Assembly (NCBI GenBank): GCA_002327525.1
Contig: DCWG01000102.1
Coordinates: 1 to 24,788 of the forward strand
Source of the DNA: Gammaproteobacteria bacterium UBA2168
Lineage (GTDB): Bacteria; Pseudomonadota; Gammaproteobacteria; Pseudomonadales; Azotimanducaceae
Direction: 5' to 3'
Length of the DNA: 24,788 nucleotides
A model generated the notes under the pieces. The model saw only the letters and a list, made by a program, of their open reading frames with translations. It was not told where the DNA came from and searched no databases. Positions 8,918 to 16,965 of this stretch are shown one piece after another. Position 1 is the first letter of the stretch, and every line of letters starts with the position of its first letter. The position numbers and the translations under genes are program-made.

Positions 8918-9700
8918 TCAGAAAAAGAGCCGTCTTAACTCAGCCCCCGGGTCCTCGGCGCGCATGAAAGCCTCGCCTACGAGATAAGCGCGAATACCCG
9001 CATTGGCCAGCCGCTTCACGTCATCGCGAGTATGTATTCCGCTCTCCGTGACCACCAACACTCCGTCTGGTATCTCCCTACACAGTGACAGGGTGGTGTC
9101 TAGTCTGGTCTCGAATGTCTTCAGGTCGCGGTTGTTGATGCCGATCATGGCGGGGTTGAGGGACAATGCGGCTTGCAGTTCGACTCGATCGTGTACCTCG
9201 ATGAGGACATCCAGCCCCAGCCCCCGTGCCGTACCGTGGAGCACGGTCAGTTGCATGATGTCGAAGGCCGCCGCGATCAGCAAAACGCAATCGGCACCCA
9301 GGGCCCGCGCTTCGAACAGCTGGTATTGGTCCGTGATGAATTCCTTGCGAAGCACGGGCAGCGAACAAGCTGCGCGCGCTTCCACGAGGTCGTTATCATG
9401 CCCCTGGAAGTACTTCTCGTCAGTCAGTACTGATAAACAGGCGGCGCCGCTGGTCTGGTAGCTCGCAGCGATCGCGGCCGGTTCGAAATCGCTGCGAATG
9501 AGGCCCTTGCTTGGAGATGCTTTCTTTACCTCCGCGATCACGGCAGAGCCCTTGCTTGCCGCGTGCTGCAACGCTTTTACGAAACCCCTTGCAGGTGGCA
9601 TCGCTTCGGCCGAGACGCGCAGATCCGCCTCGGATCTGCGCCGCCTGCGTTGCTCGACCTCTGCACGCTTGTGCGCCATGATTTCGTCGAGGATGGTCAT
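8918..9700 (-). CDS. trpC: Indole-3-glycerol phosphate synthase
   Basis: A 260-residue TIM-barrel enzyme that closes the indole ring of CdRP to give indole-3-glycerol phosphate. Family motifs are VIAEVKKASPSKGLI (catalytic Lys in the first motif), SVLTDEKYFQG, LPVLRKEFITDQYQ, IGINNRDLKTF and VTESGIHT. It is monofunctional (no TrpF domain), as in Pseudomonas. Its ATG overlaps the trpD stop by 4 bp (ATGA), so it is translationally coupled at the end of trpG-trpD-trpC. The operon ends at the hairpin at 8878-8905. Confidence 0.97.
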   Translation of the reverse strand: MTILDEIMAHKRAEVEQRRRRRSEADLRVSAEAMPPARGFVKALQHAASKGSAVIAEVKKASPSKGLIRSDFEPAAIAASYQTSGAACLSVLTDEKYFQGHDNDLVEARAACSLPVLRKEFITDQYQLFEARALGADCVLLIAAAFDIMQLTVLHGTARGLGLDVLIEVHDRVELQAALSLNPAMIGINNRDLKTFETRLDTTLSLCREIPDGVLVVTESGIHTRDDVKRLANAGIRAYLVGEAFMRAEDPGAELRRLFF

Positions 9701-10719
9701 GCCTCAGCCATCAGAGCAGAGACGCGTGCCAGTTCCTTTAGTCGTTCCTCGGCGAGTCCCGAGGCAATGGCATCCTGAGCCATCATCACTCCGTTGGCGA
9801 GACTGGTGGCCACACCAGAGACGTAGATGGCTGCACCTGCGTTCAGCGCGACGATCTCCGCCGCTGGTGAGTTTGGCCTCGTCAGCGCCTGCTTCATCAG
9901 GTTGAGCGAGGTGTCGGCATCGGTTGCACGCAATTCATCGACCGGCGTGGTGGTCAGTCCCACATCCTCGGGAACAAGCTCATAGTGCTCTATCTGGCCG
10001 AGCTGCAACTCCACGACACTGCTGGGTCCGTCCAGCGACAGTTCGTCTAGACCGCGGCTGTGTACCACCATGACGTGCTCGGAGCCGAGCCGTTGCAGCA
10101 CTTCCGCCATGGTGCGCTGCCAGTCGGCGCTGAAAACGCCGAGCACCTGACGTTTGGTGCCCGCCGGGTTCGTCATGGGTCCCAGCACATTCATCATGGT
10201 GCGAAAACCGATCTCCTGACGCACAGAAGCCGCGTGGCGCATGGCGCGGTGATGTGCCTGGGCAAACAGGAAACCAACCCCCACTTCACGGATGCAATGC
10301 GCAATCTGATCGGGGGTGAGCTGGATGTTCACGCCGGCTGCTTCCAGTACGTCTGCACTGCCGCTGAAGCTGGTCATCTTGCGATTGCCGTGTTTGGCGA
10401 CGCTGGCGCCGGCCGCTGCGACAACGAACGCGGCGGCGGTCGAGATGTTGAACAACTTAATACCGCTGCCTCCGGTGCCGCAAGTGTCCACGAGGTGTGG
10501 TGCATCCACTTCTACCTTGGTAGAGAGCGTGCGCATGGCCTGGGTCGCACCCGCCAGTTCGGCCGCCGTCTCGCCCTTCATACGCAGAGCAGTGAGGAGT
10601 GCCGCGATCTGCGTTGGGCTCGCCTCACCGGACATTACGAGGTGGAAAGTCGCGCGCGCCTGTTCCTGTTCGAGATCACGGCCTTCCACCAGGTGCGCCA
10701 GTGCTTCTTTTAGATCCAC
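9697..10719 (-). CDS. trpD: Anthranilate phosphoribosyltransferase
   Basis: A 340-residue enzyme transferring phosphoribosyl from PRPP to anthranilate. The PRPP-binding glycine loop DTCGTGGSGIKLFNIST is intact, followed by AKHGNRKMTSFSGSADVLEA and the FLFAQAHHRAMRHAASVRQE region with the family's conserved basic residues. It is not fused to a TrpG domain, unlike the enterobacterial protein. It begins with GTG one nucleotide after the trpG stop codon and overlaps trpC by 4 bp, so the three genes form a tight operon. Confidence 0.97.
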   Translation of the reverse strand: MDLKEALAHLVEGRDLEQEQARATFHLVMSGEASPTQIAALLTALRMKGETAAELAGATQAMRTLSTKVEVDAPHLVDTCGTGGSGIKLFNISTAAAFVVAAAGASVAKHGNRKMTSFSGSADVLEAAGVNIQLTPDQIAHCIREVGVGFLFAQAHHRAMRHAASVRQEIGFRTMMNVLGPMTNPAGTKRQVLGVFSADWQRTMAEVLQRLGSEHVMVVHSRGLDELSLDGPSSVVELQLGQIEHYELVPEDVGLTTTPVDELRATDADTSLNLMKQALTRPNSPAAEIVALNAGAAIYVSGVATSLANGVMMAQDAIASGLAEERLKELARVSALMAEA

Positions 10720-10720
10720 G

Positions 10721-11299
10721 TTAGCGATCCTTTAGAAAGTTCTTCAGCAGGTCGTGACCGCAACCGGTGAATATGGACTCCGGATGAAACTGCACGCCCT
10801 CCACGGGATGTTCACGATGCCGGAAACCCATGATTTCGTCGACTTTTCCGTCGAATTCGGTCCAGGCGGTGACGTCTAGGCAATCCGGCAGGCCTTCGCG
10901 CGCCACGATAAGCGAATGGTAGCGGGTCGCCTCCAGAGGGCTCGGTAGACCCCGGAACACACCCCTGCCATTGTGATGGATGGGCGAGGTCTTGCCGTGC
11001 ATCACCTCTTTCGCCCGCATCACCGTGCCGCCGTAGACCTGGCCAATGCTCTGATGGCCCAGGCATACGCCAAGCACTGGGATATGCGATGCGAAGCGGC
11101 GGACCACGTCCATGGATATGCCCGCCTCGTTCGGGGTACATGGACCTGGGGAGATCATGATCTTTTCGGGTGCGGCGGCCTCGATCTCATCGAGCGTGAT
11201 CTCGTCGTTGCGGTGCACTTGCACTTCGGCGCCCAACTCGCCGAGATATTGCACCAGGTTGTAGGTGAAAGAGTCGTAGTTATCGATCATCAGGATCAT
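10721..11299 (-). CDS. trpG: Anthranilate synthase glutamine amidotransferase subunit
   Basis: A 192-residue class I glutaminase that supplies ammonia to TrpE. The start is set at the ATG giving [14 protein letters not shown], the universal TrpG/PabA N-terminus; the frame is open for 30 codons further upstream without homology-like sequence. The nucleophile Cys is in [11 protein letters not shown], and the His-Glu pair is in VQFHPESIF. The oxyanion-loop region [12 protein letters not shown] is present. In many bacteria the same subunit also serves folate synthesis (PabA role); that is possible here. It heads trpGDC. The 248 bp upstream contain a weak promoter candidate and a short single-Trp reading frame but no convincing attenuator. 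Confidence 0.96.
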   Translation of the reverse strand: MILMIDNYDSFTYNLVQYLGELGAEVQVHRNDEITLDEIEAAAPEKIMISPGPCTPNEAGISMDVVRRFASHIPVLGVCLGHQSIGQVYGGTVMRAKEVMHGKTSPIHHNGRGVFRGLPSPLEATRYHSLIVAREGLPDCLDVTAWTEFDGKVDEIMGFRHREHPVEGVQFHPESIFTGCGHDLLKNFLKDR

Positions 11300-11442
11300 G
11301 GCTGGTCCCGTATGGTTTCTTGAAAGGTTGGCGATGAAGTCCCCGTGGGGAGGTGGAAGGATCAGGCAGAGCGGAGCGCCCGCCAACACAGGCGCCGGGT
11401 GCGCGGAGCATCGTTGTCGCTAACGGTGTTCATCGGTGGGCG

Positions 11443-11471
11443 ATGATAGTCGTTCGCATGACGATTCGGAA
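11443..11471 (-). promoter_or_regulatory. Weak candidate promoter for trpGDC
   Basis: Read on the minus strand, TTCCGA (11466-11471) and TATCAT (11443-11448) are separated by 17 nt. The -10 is a 5 of 6 match to the sigma-70 consensus; the -35 is poor. It lies about 145 nt upstream of the trpG start, in the only non-coding DNA between trpG and the preceding gene. Confidence 0.3.
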
Positions 11472-11547
11472 GACGTGTGATGACGTGGGCGTGTGGCATG
11501 GCCCGGCAGTGTGCTGACAGCATCCGCTCGGATCGGCGGTGGATAGG

Positions 11548-12018
11548 CTAGCGATAGCCGGGCAGCGGGTGTCCGCCTTGTGACAGGTACAGGTGCGTGG
11601 AGCTCGTGCCGTTGGCGTTCTGCACGCTTCGGTAGAATCCCTCCACATCTCCGCTCGTGTTCTGTGCGGCGACTCGTCTGGCGAGGTCGATGACATCCGA
11701 TGGTGGCACTCCGGGATCGTTCTCAAAGGTGAGTTCGCATAGCGCCTGCCGACAGTCGACATCCGAGACCCGGTGCTGATCGAGCTGTGCCGCTGTGAGC
11801 GCGTCGCTGAGATGGGTGATCCAGAACTCACTGCCCTGGGAGTTGGTGCTCTCGAGCGCAAGGCGTTGTTCGATATCGAACTGCCTCTGATCGGCTTCGA
11901 GGGCCAGATCCTGTTCCATTGCCAACAGGGAAACGGGTTGCGAAAGTTCCGCCTCGTCCTGATCCGGAACGTCCAGTGCGCGCAGCTGTGCGCTCAGTTC
12001 GTCTTGCCTCACCTGCAC
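11548..12018 (-). pseudogene. Coiled-coil protein with CxxxxC domain, probably 5'-truncated
   Basis: Not recognised as a named family. The readable protein has an N-terminal coiled-coil-like half rich in Gln, Glu and Leu (VRQDELSAQLRAL onward) and a C-terminal small domain with SDVDCRQALCELTFENDP, a Cys-x4-Cys pattern seen in uncharacterised proteobacterial secreted proteins. The first usable start codon is GTG at 12018, yet coding-like coiled-coil sequence continues upstream in the same frame (IEKLAAALVSLNTQLQ, to about 12075) with no ATG, GTG or TTG before a stop at 12154-12156. No signal peptide or membrane anchor precedes it. The gene has therefore probably lost its 5' end at a junction around 12080-12130, where the opposite-strand TPR fragment begins. 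A shortened product from GTG 12018 cannot be excluded. Confidence 0.55.
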
Positions 12019-12130
12019 TGTTTGCAGTTGCGTATTCAGCGAGACGAGAGCGGCTGCCAGTTTCTCGATCGACGCGGGAGGCCATACGGAACCTCCATGT
12101 CGCGAGGACTCACTATCTGCGCGCGAGCCC

Positions 12131-12827
12131 GATATTCGAGCAGTTGCATGATGTCATGCGCTCGATCCAGGCGCACATGAAGCTTGCGAGACTCGATGTG
12201 CGCGACAGTGAGCTCGATGCGGCGCAGGCGCTGGCTGAGGCGTCGCTCGCGCGCTCTGAAGACCTCAATCTGCTGCACACGGCGGTTCAGGCGCAGGAAC
12301 TGCTGGGCGATGTGGCACTCGCCCGTGAGGATCCCCGGGCGGCTACCCTCCACTTCAGCGACGCCTTGTCCAGCGTGCGGTCTGCGAGCAGGGCGGGGAA
12401 AGAGGCAACGCTGGAGATCAAGCTGGTCACCATCCACCTCGATGCAGGTGGTCTGGATGCTGCCGCGCCGCTGCTGGGGGCGCTGGTATTGGCGGCACCG
12501 ACGGCGGAGGCGTTGATGGTGCAGGCCCGTTTCAGCCATCTGAACGGGCAGCCCGATGCAGCGGTGGGCGCACTGTCCTCCATGCTGAAAACCCGCGGGT
12601 CGGAAGTGAAGCAGCGCATCACGGAACTCGCGGCGCGTGCGGTGGCGCACTACGCGCTGCCGTTCCAGCCCGCGGCGCTGAATCCGTACGCTGATGTCTC
12701 CTACGTTGGGCCACAGCGGGCGCTCACGGCGATGCCTACCTATATGAACGAGAGAGCCGCCACTATCTATTCGGGCGCGAGTGAGGTTCAGCGCGACGTG
12801 CTCGCGAAGAGAGTGCTTGGGCTCTAG
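12131..12827 (+). pseudogene. Chimeric remnant: TPR fragment fused to acyl-CoA dehydrogenase C-terminus
   Basis: One open frame contains two unrelated parts. From about 12131 to 12574 it encodes Ala/Leu-rich TPR-like helices (LDAAQALAEASLARSEDLNL, ELLGDVALAREDPRAATLHF, and HLDAGGLDAAAPLLGALVLA), resembling the C-terminal repeats of a larger TPR protein. From about 12575 it matches the last 80 or so residues of an acyl-CoA dehydrogenase: SSMLKTRGSEVKQRITELA, then MPTYMNERAATIYSGASEVQ and the terminal AKRVLGL. The fusion is in frame. Neither part has its own N-terminus; the acyl-CoA dehydrogenase piece is about one fifth of a normal enzyme and lacks its N-terminal, middle and most catalytic regions. 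ATG 12156 is a possible start but has no ribosome site. I call it a recombination remnant rather than a working gene. Confidence 0.75.
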
Positions 12828-12844
12828 AGGAAGGCAAACCGAGG

Positions 12845-13372
12845 TCAGGACCCACTGGTTTGGTCAACGGGGACCGGCCTGTACATATTGTAGTTCTTGC
12901 GATCCGGTCGACTCCGAAGCCAACGCATCTCCATGATGAAGATCATCTGAATCAACAGCAGCAGCAGGCTGACTGCCAGAGGGCTGAATGTTTCGTCCTG
13001 GATGGGTCGGATAGTATTGCGGGTGACGAGGCCGATGAGGTTGAGGCACCCCGCAAACCCGACTGCGCAGACGAACAGCCACGTCCATCTGCGGGCGTAC
13101 GCCCAGAAGTCGTCGTCTGCCTCGAACGGGTCGCCTCTGGACGTGCGCATGAACTTGCAGATGTTCCAGAACATGAGTCCCAGCATCAGGATACTGGTGA
13201 GCACCAGGCTGGCGAGTCGCTCTCGAAACACGGGATCACCCGAGCCGATGTAGAACGCCAGCGAGACATTGGCGATATACAAACCCACGACGAGGACGAG
13301 AGCCCATGGCGGCATGAGGGCGTGCAGCGTTCTGGGTATCAGTTCGGCCGAACGGGCGACGGGCTTCGGCAT
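12845..13372 (-). CDS. Uncharacterised four-helix inner-membrane protein
   Basis: A 175-residue protein I do not recognise. Four hydrophobic segments are visible: PPWALVLVVGLYIANVSLAF (about 21-40), LASLVLTSILMLGLMFWN (about 53-70), WTWLFVCAVGFAGCLNLIGL (about 94-113) and FSPLAVSLLLLLIQMIFIM (about 129-147). A polar loop with RTSRGDPFEADDDFWAYARR joins helices 2 and 3, and a basic C-terminal tail (RSRPDRKNYNMYR) follows helix 4. The ATG at 13372 has only a weak purine-rich site. It lies downstream of a broken membrane-protein remnant and converges on the TPR/acyl-CoA dehydrogenase remnant with 17 bp between stops. It may be the one intact gene in the trpE-trpG interval, or a further remnant. 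Confidence 0.55.
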   Translation of the reverse strand: MPKPVARSAELIPRTLHALMPPWALVLVVGLYIANVSLAFYIGSGDPVFRERLASLVLTSILMLGLMFWNICKFMRTSRGDPFEADDDFWAYARRWTWLFVCAVGFAGCLNLIGLVTRNTIRPIQDETFSPLAVSLLLLLIQMIFIMEMRWLRSRPDRKNYNMYRPVPVDQTSGS

Positions 13373-13420
13373 GCCTCGATATGCGCGTTCGCCGCGTATC
13401 TCCCAGAACCGCGACAGCGC

Positions 13421-13672
13421 TCAGGGCGCCATCTGTACGAGTAGATACGCAGCGATCATCATGCTGATCGTCTCGGGCGGATGCTCCCCCAGGAGCGCGT
13501 AATCGAAGAATGGCACTCCGCCCACGGCGATTGCGAAGTGGGTCAGACGAAGCAAGCGGCCTCTGAAACCCCAGCTCGAAGTGCCCTGGGGATAGAGCTG
13601 GGATAGCTATCGGGTGGATAGCGGCCTACCAGCTCACGGTAGTACGCGTCCCGTCTGAGCGGCGCGTAGACG
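13421..13672 (-). pseudogene. Frameshifted, 5'-truncated membrane-protein remnant
   Basis: The C-terminal part of an unidentified membrane protein spread over two reading frames. Frame one (down to about 13600) reads RRDAYYRELVGRYPPDSYP. Frame two (13606 to the stop at 13421-13423) reads PQGTSSWGFRGRLLRLTHF, then a hydrophobic stretch FAIAVGGVPFFDYALL and a second one, TISMMIAAYLLVQMAP. An 11-nt imperfect direct repeat, GGGATAGAGCT at 13589-13599 followed by GGGATAGCTAT at 13600-13610 on the plus strand, sits exactly at the frame change. Removing one copy joins the two frames smoothly as DSYP-QGTSS. Upstream, at about 13672, the sequence switches abruptly to an ion-channel fragment. The family is not recognised. 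Confidence 0.5.
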
Positions 13673-13836
13673 GAGATGACGAGAAACGCCTGATTCAGCA
13701 CAGAGAACTGGGTGCCGTACAGTGCTGCGAGGCTCTCGGAGGTGTCGAGTCCGATGACTATGGCGTTCAGCACGATGACGGCGGTGATACCGTGCTGGAA
13801 CCAAGGGTTCGCGACGATGTGCCCGGCGATGCCCAC
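13673..13836 (-). pseudogene. Voltage-gated ion channel fragment (S1-S2 only)
   Basis: The reading frame beginning at GTG 13836, 5 bp after the trpE stop and preceded by a GGGGG stretch, encodes the N-terminus of an Ion_trans (bacterial sodium-channel-like) protein. NPWFQHGITAVIVLNAIVIG and LDTSESLAALYG are the first transmembrane helix and following loop, and FSVLNQAFLVIS begins helix S2. The sequence then breaks: there is no S3, no arginine-rich S4 sensor and no pore helices, and the frame runs on into the unrelated remnant before stopping at 13543. About 55 of the expected 250 or more residues remain, so this is a broken gene. The family call rests on the S1 helix and the NAIVIGLDTS motif. 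Confidence 0.7.
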
Positions 13837-13841
13837 GCGTT

Positions 13842-15323
13842 TCAGCCCCCGGAGAGCTTGCCTCCGGCGATGGCTGCCGCCTGAAAGATGGCTCGTGCCT
13901 TGTTCATGCTCTCCTTCCATTCGAGTCGCGATATCGAATCGGCCACGACGCCGCCGCCCGCTTCTATGTAGAGTTCACCGTCCTTTACAACAGCTGTACG
14001 GATGGCGATGGCGGTATCCATGTTGCCGTTCCAGGCCAGGTAGCCCACCGCTCCTCCGTAGATGCCGCGTTTGACCGGTTCCAATTCGTCAATGATCTCC
14101 ATTGCTCGAATCTTCGGCGCGCCCGACAGTGTGCCGACGGGCAAAGTGGCTCGCAGCACGTCCATGGCGGTGCTGCCTTCCTTCAGGCGACCAACGATGT
14201 TGGAAGAAATGTGCATCACGTGGGAGTAGCGCTCGATGGCAAATTTCTCCGTGACTTCCACGGATCCGATTTCAGCAACCCTGCCGACGTCGTTGCGTCC
14301 GAGATCGACCAGCATCAGATGCTCGGCGATTTCCTTCGGATCTCCGAGCAGTTCCTCTTCCATGGCCTGGTCCTCCGCGGGTGTGTGCCCGCGCCGACGC
14401 GTACCCGCCAGCGGGCGGTTGACGATGGTACCGTCCTCGACGCGTGCCAGTATTTCCGGCGAAGAGCTCACGATCTGAAAGCCGTCCAGATCCATGAAGT
14501 ACATGTAGGGCGACGGGTTGAGACTCCTGAGCGCGCGATACAAGTTGATTGGCTCGGAACCAAACGGCAGTGATAGGCGCTGCGCGAGCACGACCTGCAT
14601 CACATCGCCCGCACGGATGTATTCGCGGGTGCTTTCTACCGCGGCCTTGAACGCCTCCTCGCCGAACTCGGAGATGAAATCGCTTTCCTCGACCGGCGGA
14701 TTGGTGCTGGTTTCAGGAATAGTCGGCGCGAGTCTGGCAAGCGCGCGTGCGTGCGCTTCGAGTTTTTCCACGGCCTGCGGGTAGGCGTTGTCCTGCTCGG
14801 GGTCCACCAGGCAGATGAGTTGCATCATGCCGCGCAGGTTGTCGAACACGACCACCTCCTCGGAAACCATCAATACGATATCCGGTGTACCGAGAGTGTC
14901 GGGGGGAGCGGTATCGGCCAGCCGCTTCTCGACGTAGCGCACACAGTCGTATGCGAAATAACCCACCAGACCGCCGTAGAAGCGGGGCAGGTTTTCTACC
15001 TCAGCGACGCGAAAGCGTGCCTGGAACGATTCGATGAATGAAAGCGGATCATCGCTCTCGAGCCGTTCGACCACCTCGCCATCCGTGATGATGCGAATCT
15101 CGGATCCCTCAGCGACGATAACCGTGCGGACTGGAAGGCCGATTATGGAGTAACGGCCCCACATCTCATCACCCTGTGCGGACTCCAGCAGGTAGGAGTA
15201 GGGGCCGCGTGCGAGTTTCAGGTAGGTGGACAGCGGTGTGTCCAGATCGGCGAAGGTTTCGTGGACTACGGGAATGCGGTTGTAGCCCTGTGCGCGAAGG
15301 TGCTCGAATAGTTCTGCGTTCAT
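13842..15323 (-). CDS. trpE: Anthranilate synthase component I
   Basis: A 493-residue chorismate-using enzyme that makes anthranilate with ammonia from TrpG. The N-terminal tryptophan-binding motif LLESAQG (Ser of the LLES feedback site) is present, so allosteric inhibition by tryptophan is expected. The catalytic C-terminal half shows [79 protein letters not shown] and [10 protein letters not shown]. It follows gph after 213 bp and is separated from trpG by about 2.5 kb of remnants. A hairpin lies 68-94 nt upstream of the start codon. Confidence 0.98.
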   Translation of the reverse strand: MNAELFEHLRAQGYNRIPVVHETFADLDTPLSTYLKLARGPYSYLLESAQGDEMWGRYSIIGLPVRTVIVAEGSEIRIITDGEVVERLESDDPLSFIESFQARFRVAEVENLPRFYGGLVGYFAYDCVRYVEKRLADTAPPDTLGTPDIVLMVSEEVVVFDNLRGMMQLICLVDPEQDNAYPQAVEKLEAHARALARLAPTIPETSTNPPVEESDFISEFGEEAFKAAVESTREYIRAGDVMQVVLAQRLSLPFGSEPINLYRALRSLNPSPYMYFMDLDGFQIVSSSPEILARVEDGTIVNRPLAGTRRRGHTPAEDQAMEEELLGDPKEIAEHLMLVDLGRNDVGRVAEIGSVEVTEKFAIERYSHVMHISSNIVGRLKEGSTAMDVLRATLPVGTLSGAPKIRAMEIIDELEPVKRGIYGGAVGYLAWNGNMDTAIAIRTAVVKDGELYIEAGGGVVADSISRLEWKESMNKARAIFQAAAIAGGKLSGG

Positions 15324-15390
15324 GTTGGGTTCCTTACCTGGTGGCGTATCTGACGGTCGTGCGGAGATTCCCGCGAGTGCGAGTCAGAAT

Positions 15391-15417
15391 CGCCAACTGG
15401 TAGGAACCAGTGCGGCG
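15391..15417 (-). promoter_or_regulatory. Hairpin upstream of trpE
   Basis: The plus-strand bases pair as CGCC (15391-15394) with GGCG (15414-15417) and ACTGGT (15396-15401) with ACCAGT (15406-15411), around the loop AGGA. It lies in the 213 bp gap between gph and trpE. No T run follows on the trpE strand, so it is not a classical terminator. It could be part of an attenuator-like leader structure or a dimeric repressor site. I found no leader peptide with adjacent Trp codons in the gap. Confidence 0.4.
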
Positions 15418-15536
15418 CCAGTATCGAGAGTGGCGGTGAGCAAAACCATATACCCGGCCTGTTGCCATGCTTGTGGTTCGGTTCGTATCGGAGCGCGCGT
15501 CTCTGCCGGCGAGCGGGCATCGAGAGGCGGGCAAGC

Positions 15537-16205
15537 CTAAACGAGGTCTGCAAATGATTCAATCAGGGCATCTGCGCCGAGTTGATCCGGCGGGACGCCG
15601 TGGTTGTAACCGTAGGGAACGCATACCACCGGACAACGCGCCGCACGGGCAGCCAGCACGTCGGTTTGTGAGTCTCCGACGAAGAGCACCCGGGCGGGTT
15701 CCAGTCTGAGCTCGCCACAGGCCATGAGTACCGGGTCCGCTGCCGGTTTGGGTTTGCCCGCCGAATCTCCACAGATGACGGTGGAAAAAGTATCGAGCAT
15801 GCCGAGTTCGTCGAGCAGAGGAATGGTGAGGTCGCCGTGCTTGTTGGTCACAACGCCAAGAACGGCGCCCCGCTCCCGCAGAGCATGCAGGGTTTCAACC
15901 ACCCCGGGGTAAGGCTGGCTTGCGACAGCGATATGTTCGCGGTAGCGGACGAGAAAGTCGGCAAGCATCGCGTCGAGTATGCGTCTGGGTACTTTCTTGT
16001 GTGCCAGCGCCTGTTCGATGCAGGCTCGCGCCCCGTGTCCCACCCAGTGTCTCGTGAGAGCTTCTTCTACAGCGTCGTATCCAGCAGCCTTCAGTGCGTA
16101 ATTGAGCGCCGCGTTGATATCGGGTGCGGTGTCTATCAACGTGCCGTCCAGGTCGAACAGGTAGCCGGGGTACGTCCTGAGGATCGAGTCGGAGATTTCA
16201 GACAC
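15537..16205 (-). CDS. gph: Phosphoglycolate phosphatase
   Basis: A 222-residue HAD-family phosphatase that removes phosphate from 2-phosphoglycolate, a product of DNA 3'-end repair and, where present, of RuBisCO oxygenation. The HAD motifs are D18-L-D20-G-T (motif I), VVTNKHG (motif II), GKPKPAADP (motif III Lys) and [15 protein letters not shown] (motif IV). The cap domain lies between motifs I and II ([10 protein letters not shown] onward). Its ATG overlaps the rpe stop by 8 bp, and trpE follows, the same rpe-gph-trpE order as in Pseudomonas. Confidence 0.95.
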   Translation of the reverse strand: MSEISDSILRTYPGYLFDLDGTLIDTAPDINAALNYALKAAGYDAVEEALTRHWVGHGARACIEQALAHKKVPRRILDAMLADFLVRYREHIAVASQPYPGVVETLHALRERGAVLGVVTNKHGDLTIPLLDELGMLDTFSTVICGDSAGKPKPAADPVLMACGELRLEPARVLFVGDSQTDVLAARAARCPVVCVPYGYNHGVPPDQLGADALIESFADLV

Positions 16206-16881
16206 TGCCGTCGCGGTCCACCAGCTTTAACTGCTCGCGCATCTCGGCAATGGTGGTTGCGTAGTCCTGCGTGTTGAAGATAGCGCTGCCCGCGACGAAG
16301 GTATCTGCTCCGGCGCGCGCGGCTGCGGCGATGTTGGTAGCCTTGATGCCGCCATCGATTTCGAGCCGTGCATCAGATTCGGCCTCATCGAGGATGGCGC
16401 GCGCACCGGCGAGTTTGCGCAGGCTCGATTCGATGAACGACTGGCCGCCAAAGCCGGGATTCACGGACATGATCAGCACGAGGTCGACCAGCCCCGTGAC
16501 TTCTCTCAGAGCCTCCAACGGTGTAGCCGGATTGAAGACTATGCCAGGTTGTTTGCCGCCCTGGCGTATGAGTCCGAGAGTACGGTGTAGATGTTTCGTG
16601 CTCTCGGGATGGACGCTGATGATGTCGGCACCGGCGTCGATGAAGTCGCCGATCAGCCGGTCCACGGGCTTGACCATCAGGTGAACGTCCATGATGCATT
16701 CGATTCCGGCCTTGCGCAGAGATTCGAGTACCAAGGGACCGATCGTGAGGTTCGGCACGTAGTGGTTGTCCATCACATCGAAATGAATGATGTCCGCGCC
16801 CGCGGCCAGCACGTTGCGAATCTCCTCGCCCAGGCGCGAGAAATCTGCGGAGAGGATTGAAGGAGCAATCCAGTGGTTCAA
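16198..16881 (-). CDS. rpe: Ribulose-phosphate 3-epimerase
   Basis: A 227-residue TIM-barrel metalloenzyme interconverting ribulose-5-phosphate and xylulose-5-phosphate in the pentose phosphate pathway. Motifs are [31 protein letters not shown] (metal His and Asp), [20 protein letters not shown] and [11 protein letters not shown] (second catalytic Asp). The start is a TTG at 16881, chosen because it gives the standard N-terminus just before APSIL and has GGAGG at 16891-16895 with 9 nt spacing. It heads the rpe-gph-trpE run, linking sugar phosphate metabolism to tryptophan synthesis by position only. Confidence 0.96.
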   Translation of the reverse strand: MNHWIAPSILSADFSRLGEEIRNVLAAGADIIHFDVMDNHYVPNLTIGPLVLESLRKAGIECIMDVHLMVKPVDRLIGDFIDAGADIISVHPESTKHLHRTLGLIRQGGKQPGIVFNPATPLEALREVTGLVDLVLIMSVNPGFGGQSFIESSLRKLAGARAILDEAESDARLEIDGGIKATNIAAAARAGADTFVAGSAIFNTQDYATTIAEMREQLKLVDRDGSV

Positions 16882-16933
16882 CGCTGAAACCCTCCGGTGG
16901 TATCTAGTGGTATTGAGCTATTCCGGGGGCGCG

Positions 16934-16963
16934 ATTATAGAGAAGAACACTTCCTCGCGTCAG
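16934..16963 (-). promoter_or_regulatory. Sigma-70-like promoter for rpe-gph-trpE
   Basis: On the minus strand, CTGACG (16958-16963) and a perfect TATAAT (16934-16939) are separated by 18 nt. The expected transcription start is about 45 nt upstream of the rpe TTG. It lies between the murU stop and rpe, in the only non-coding DNA available. Confidence 0.6.
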
Positions 16964-16965
16964 CA

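Noticed and set aside
11362..11433. A 23-codon minus-strand frame upstream of trpG as a possible Trp leader peptide, followed by the palindrome TCCCCGTGGGGA at 11340-11351
   Set aside because: It has a single Trp codon, no ribosome site, and no T-tract terminator after the palindrome, so an attenuator is not supported.
12036..12650. A 204-codon minus-strand frame antisense to the TPR fragment
   Set aside because: It is rich in Arg, His and Gln with no domain-like pattern, while the plus strand reads as clear TPR and acyl-CoA dehydrogenase sequence. It is a shadow frame.
15320..15562. An 80-codon minus-strand frame whose stop overlaps the trpE start as ATGA
   Set aside because: It begins inside gph, has low-complexity Arg/His/Pro-rich composition and no similarity. 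The overlap is probably chance.
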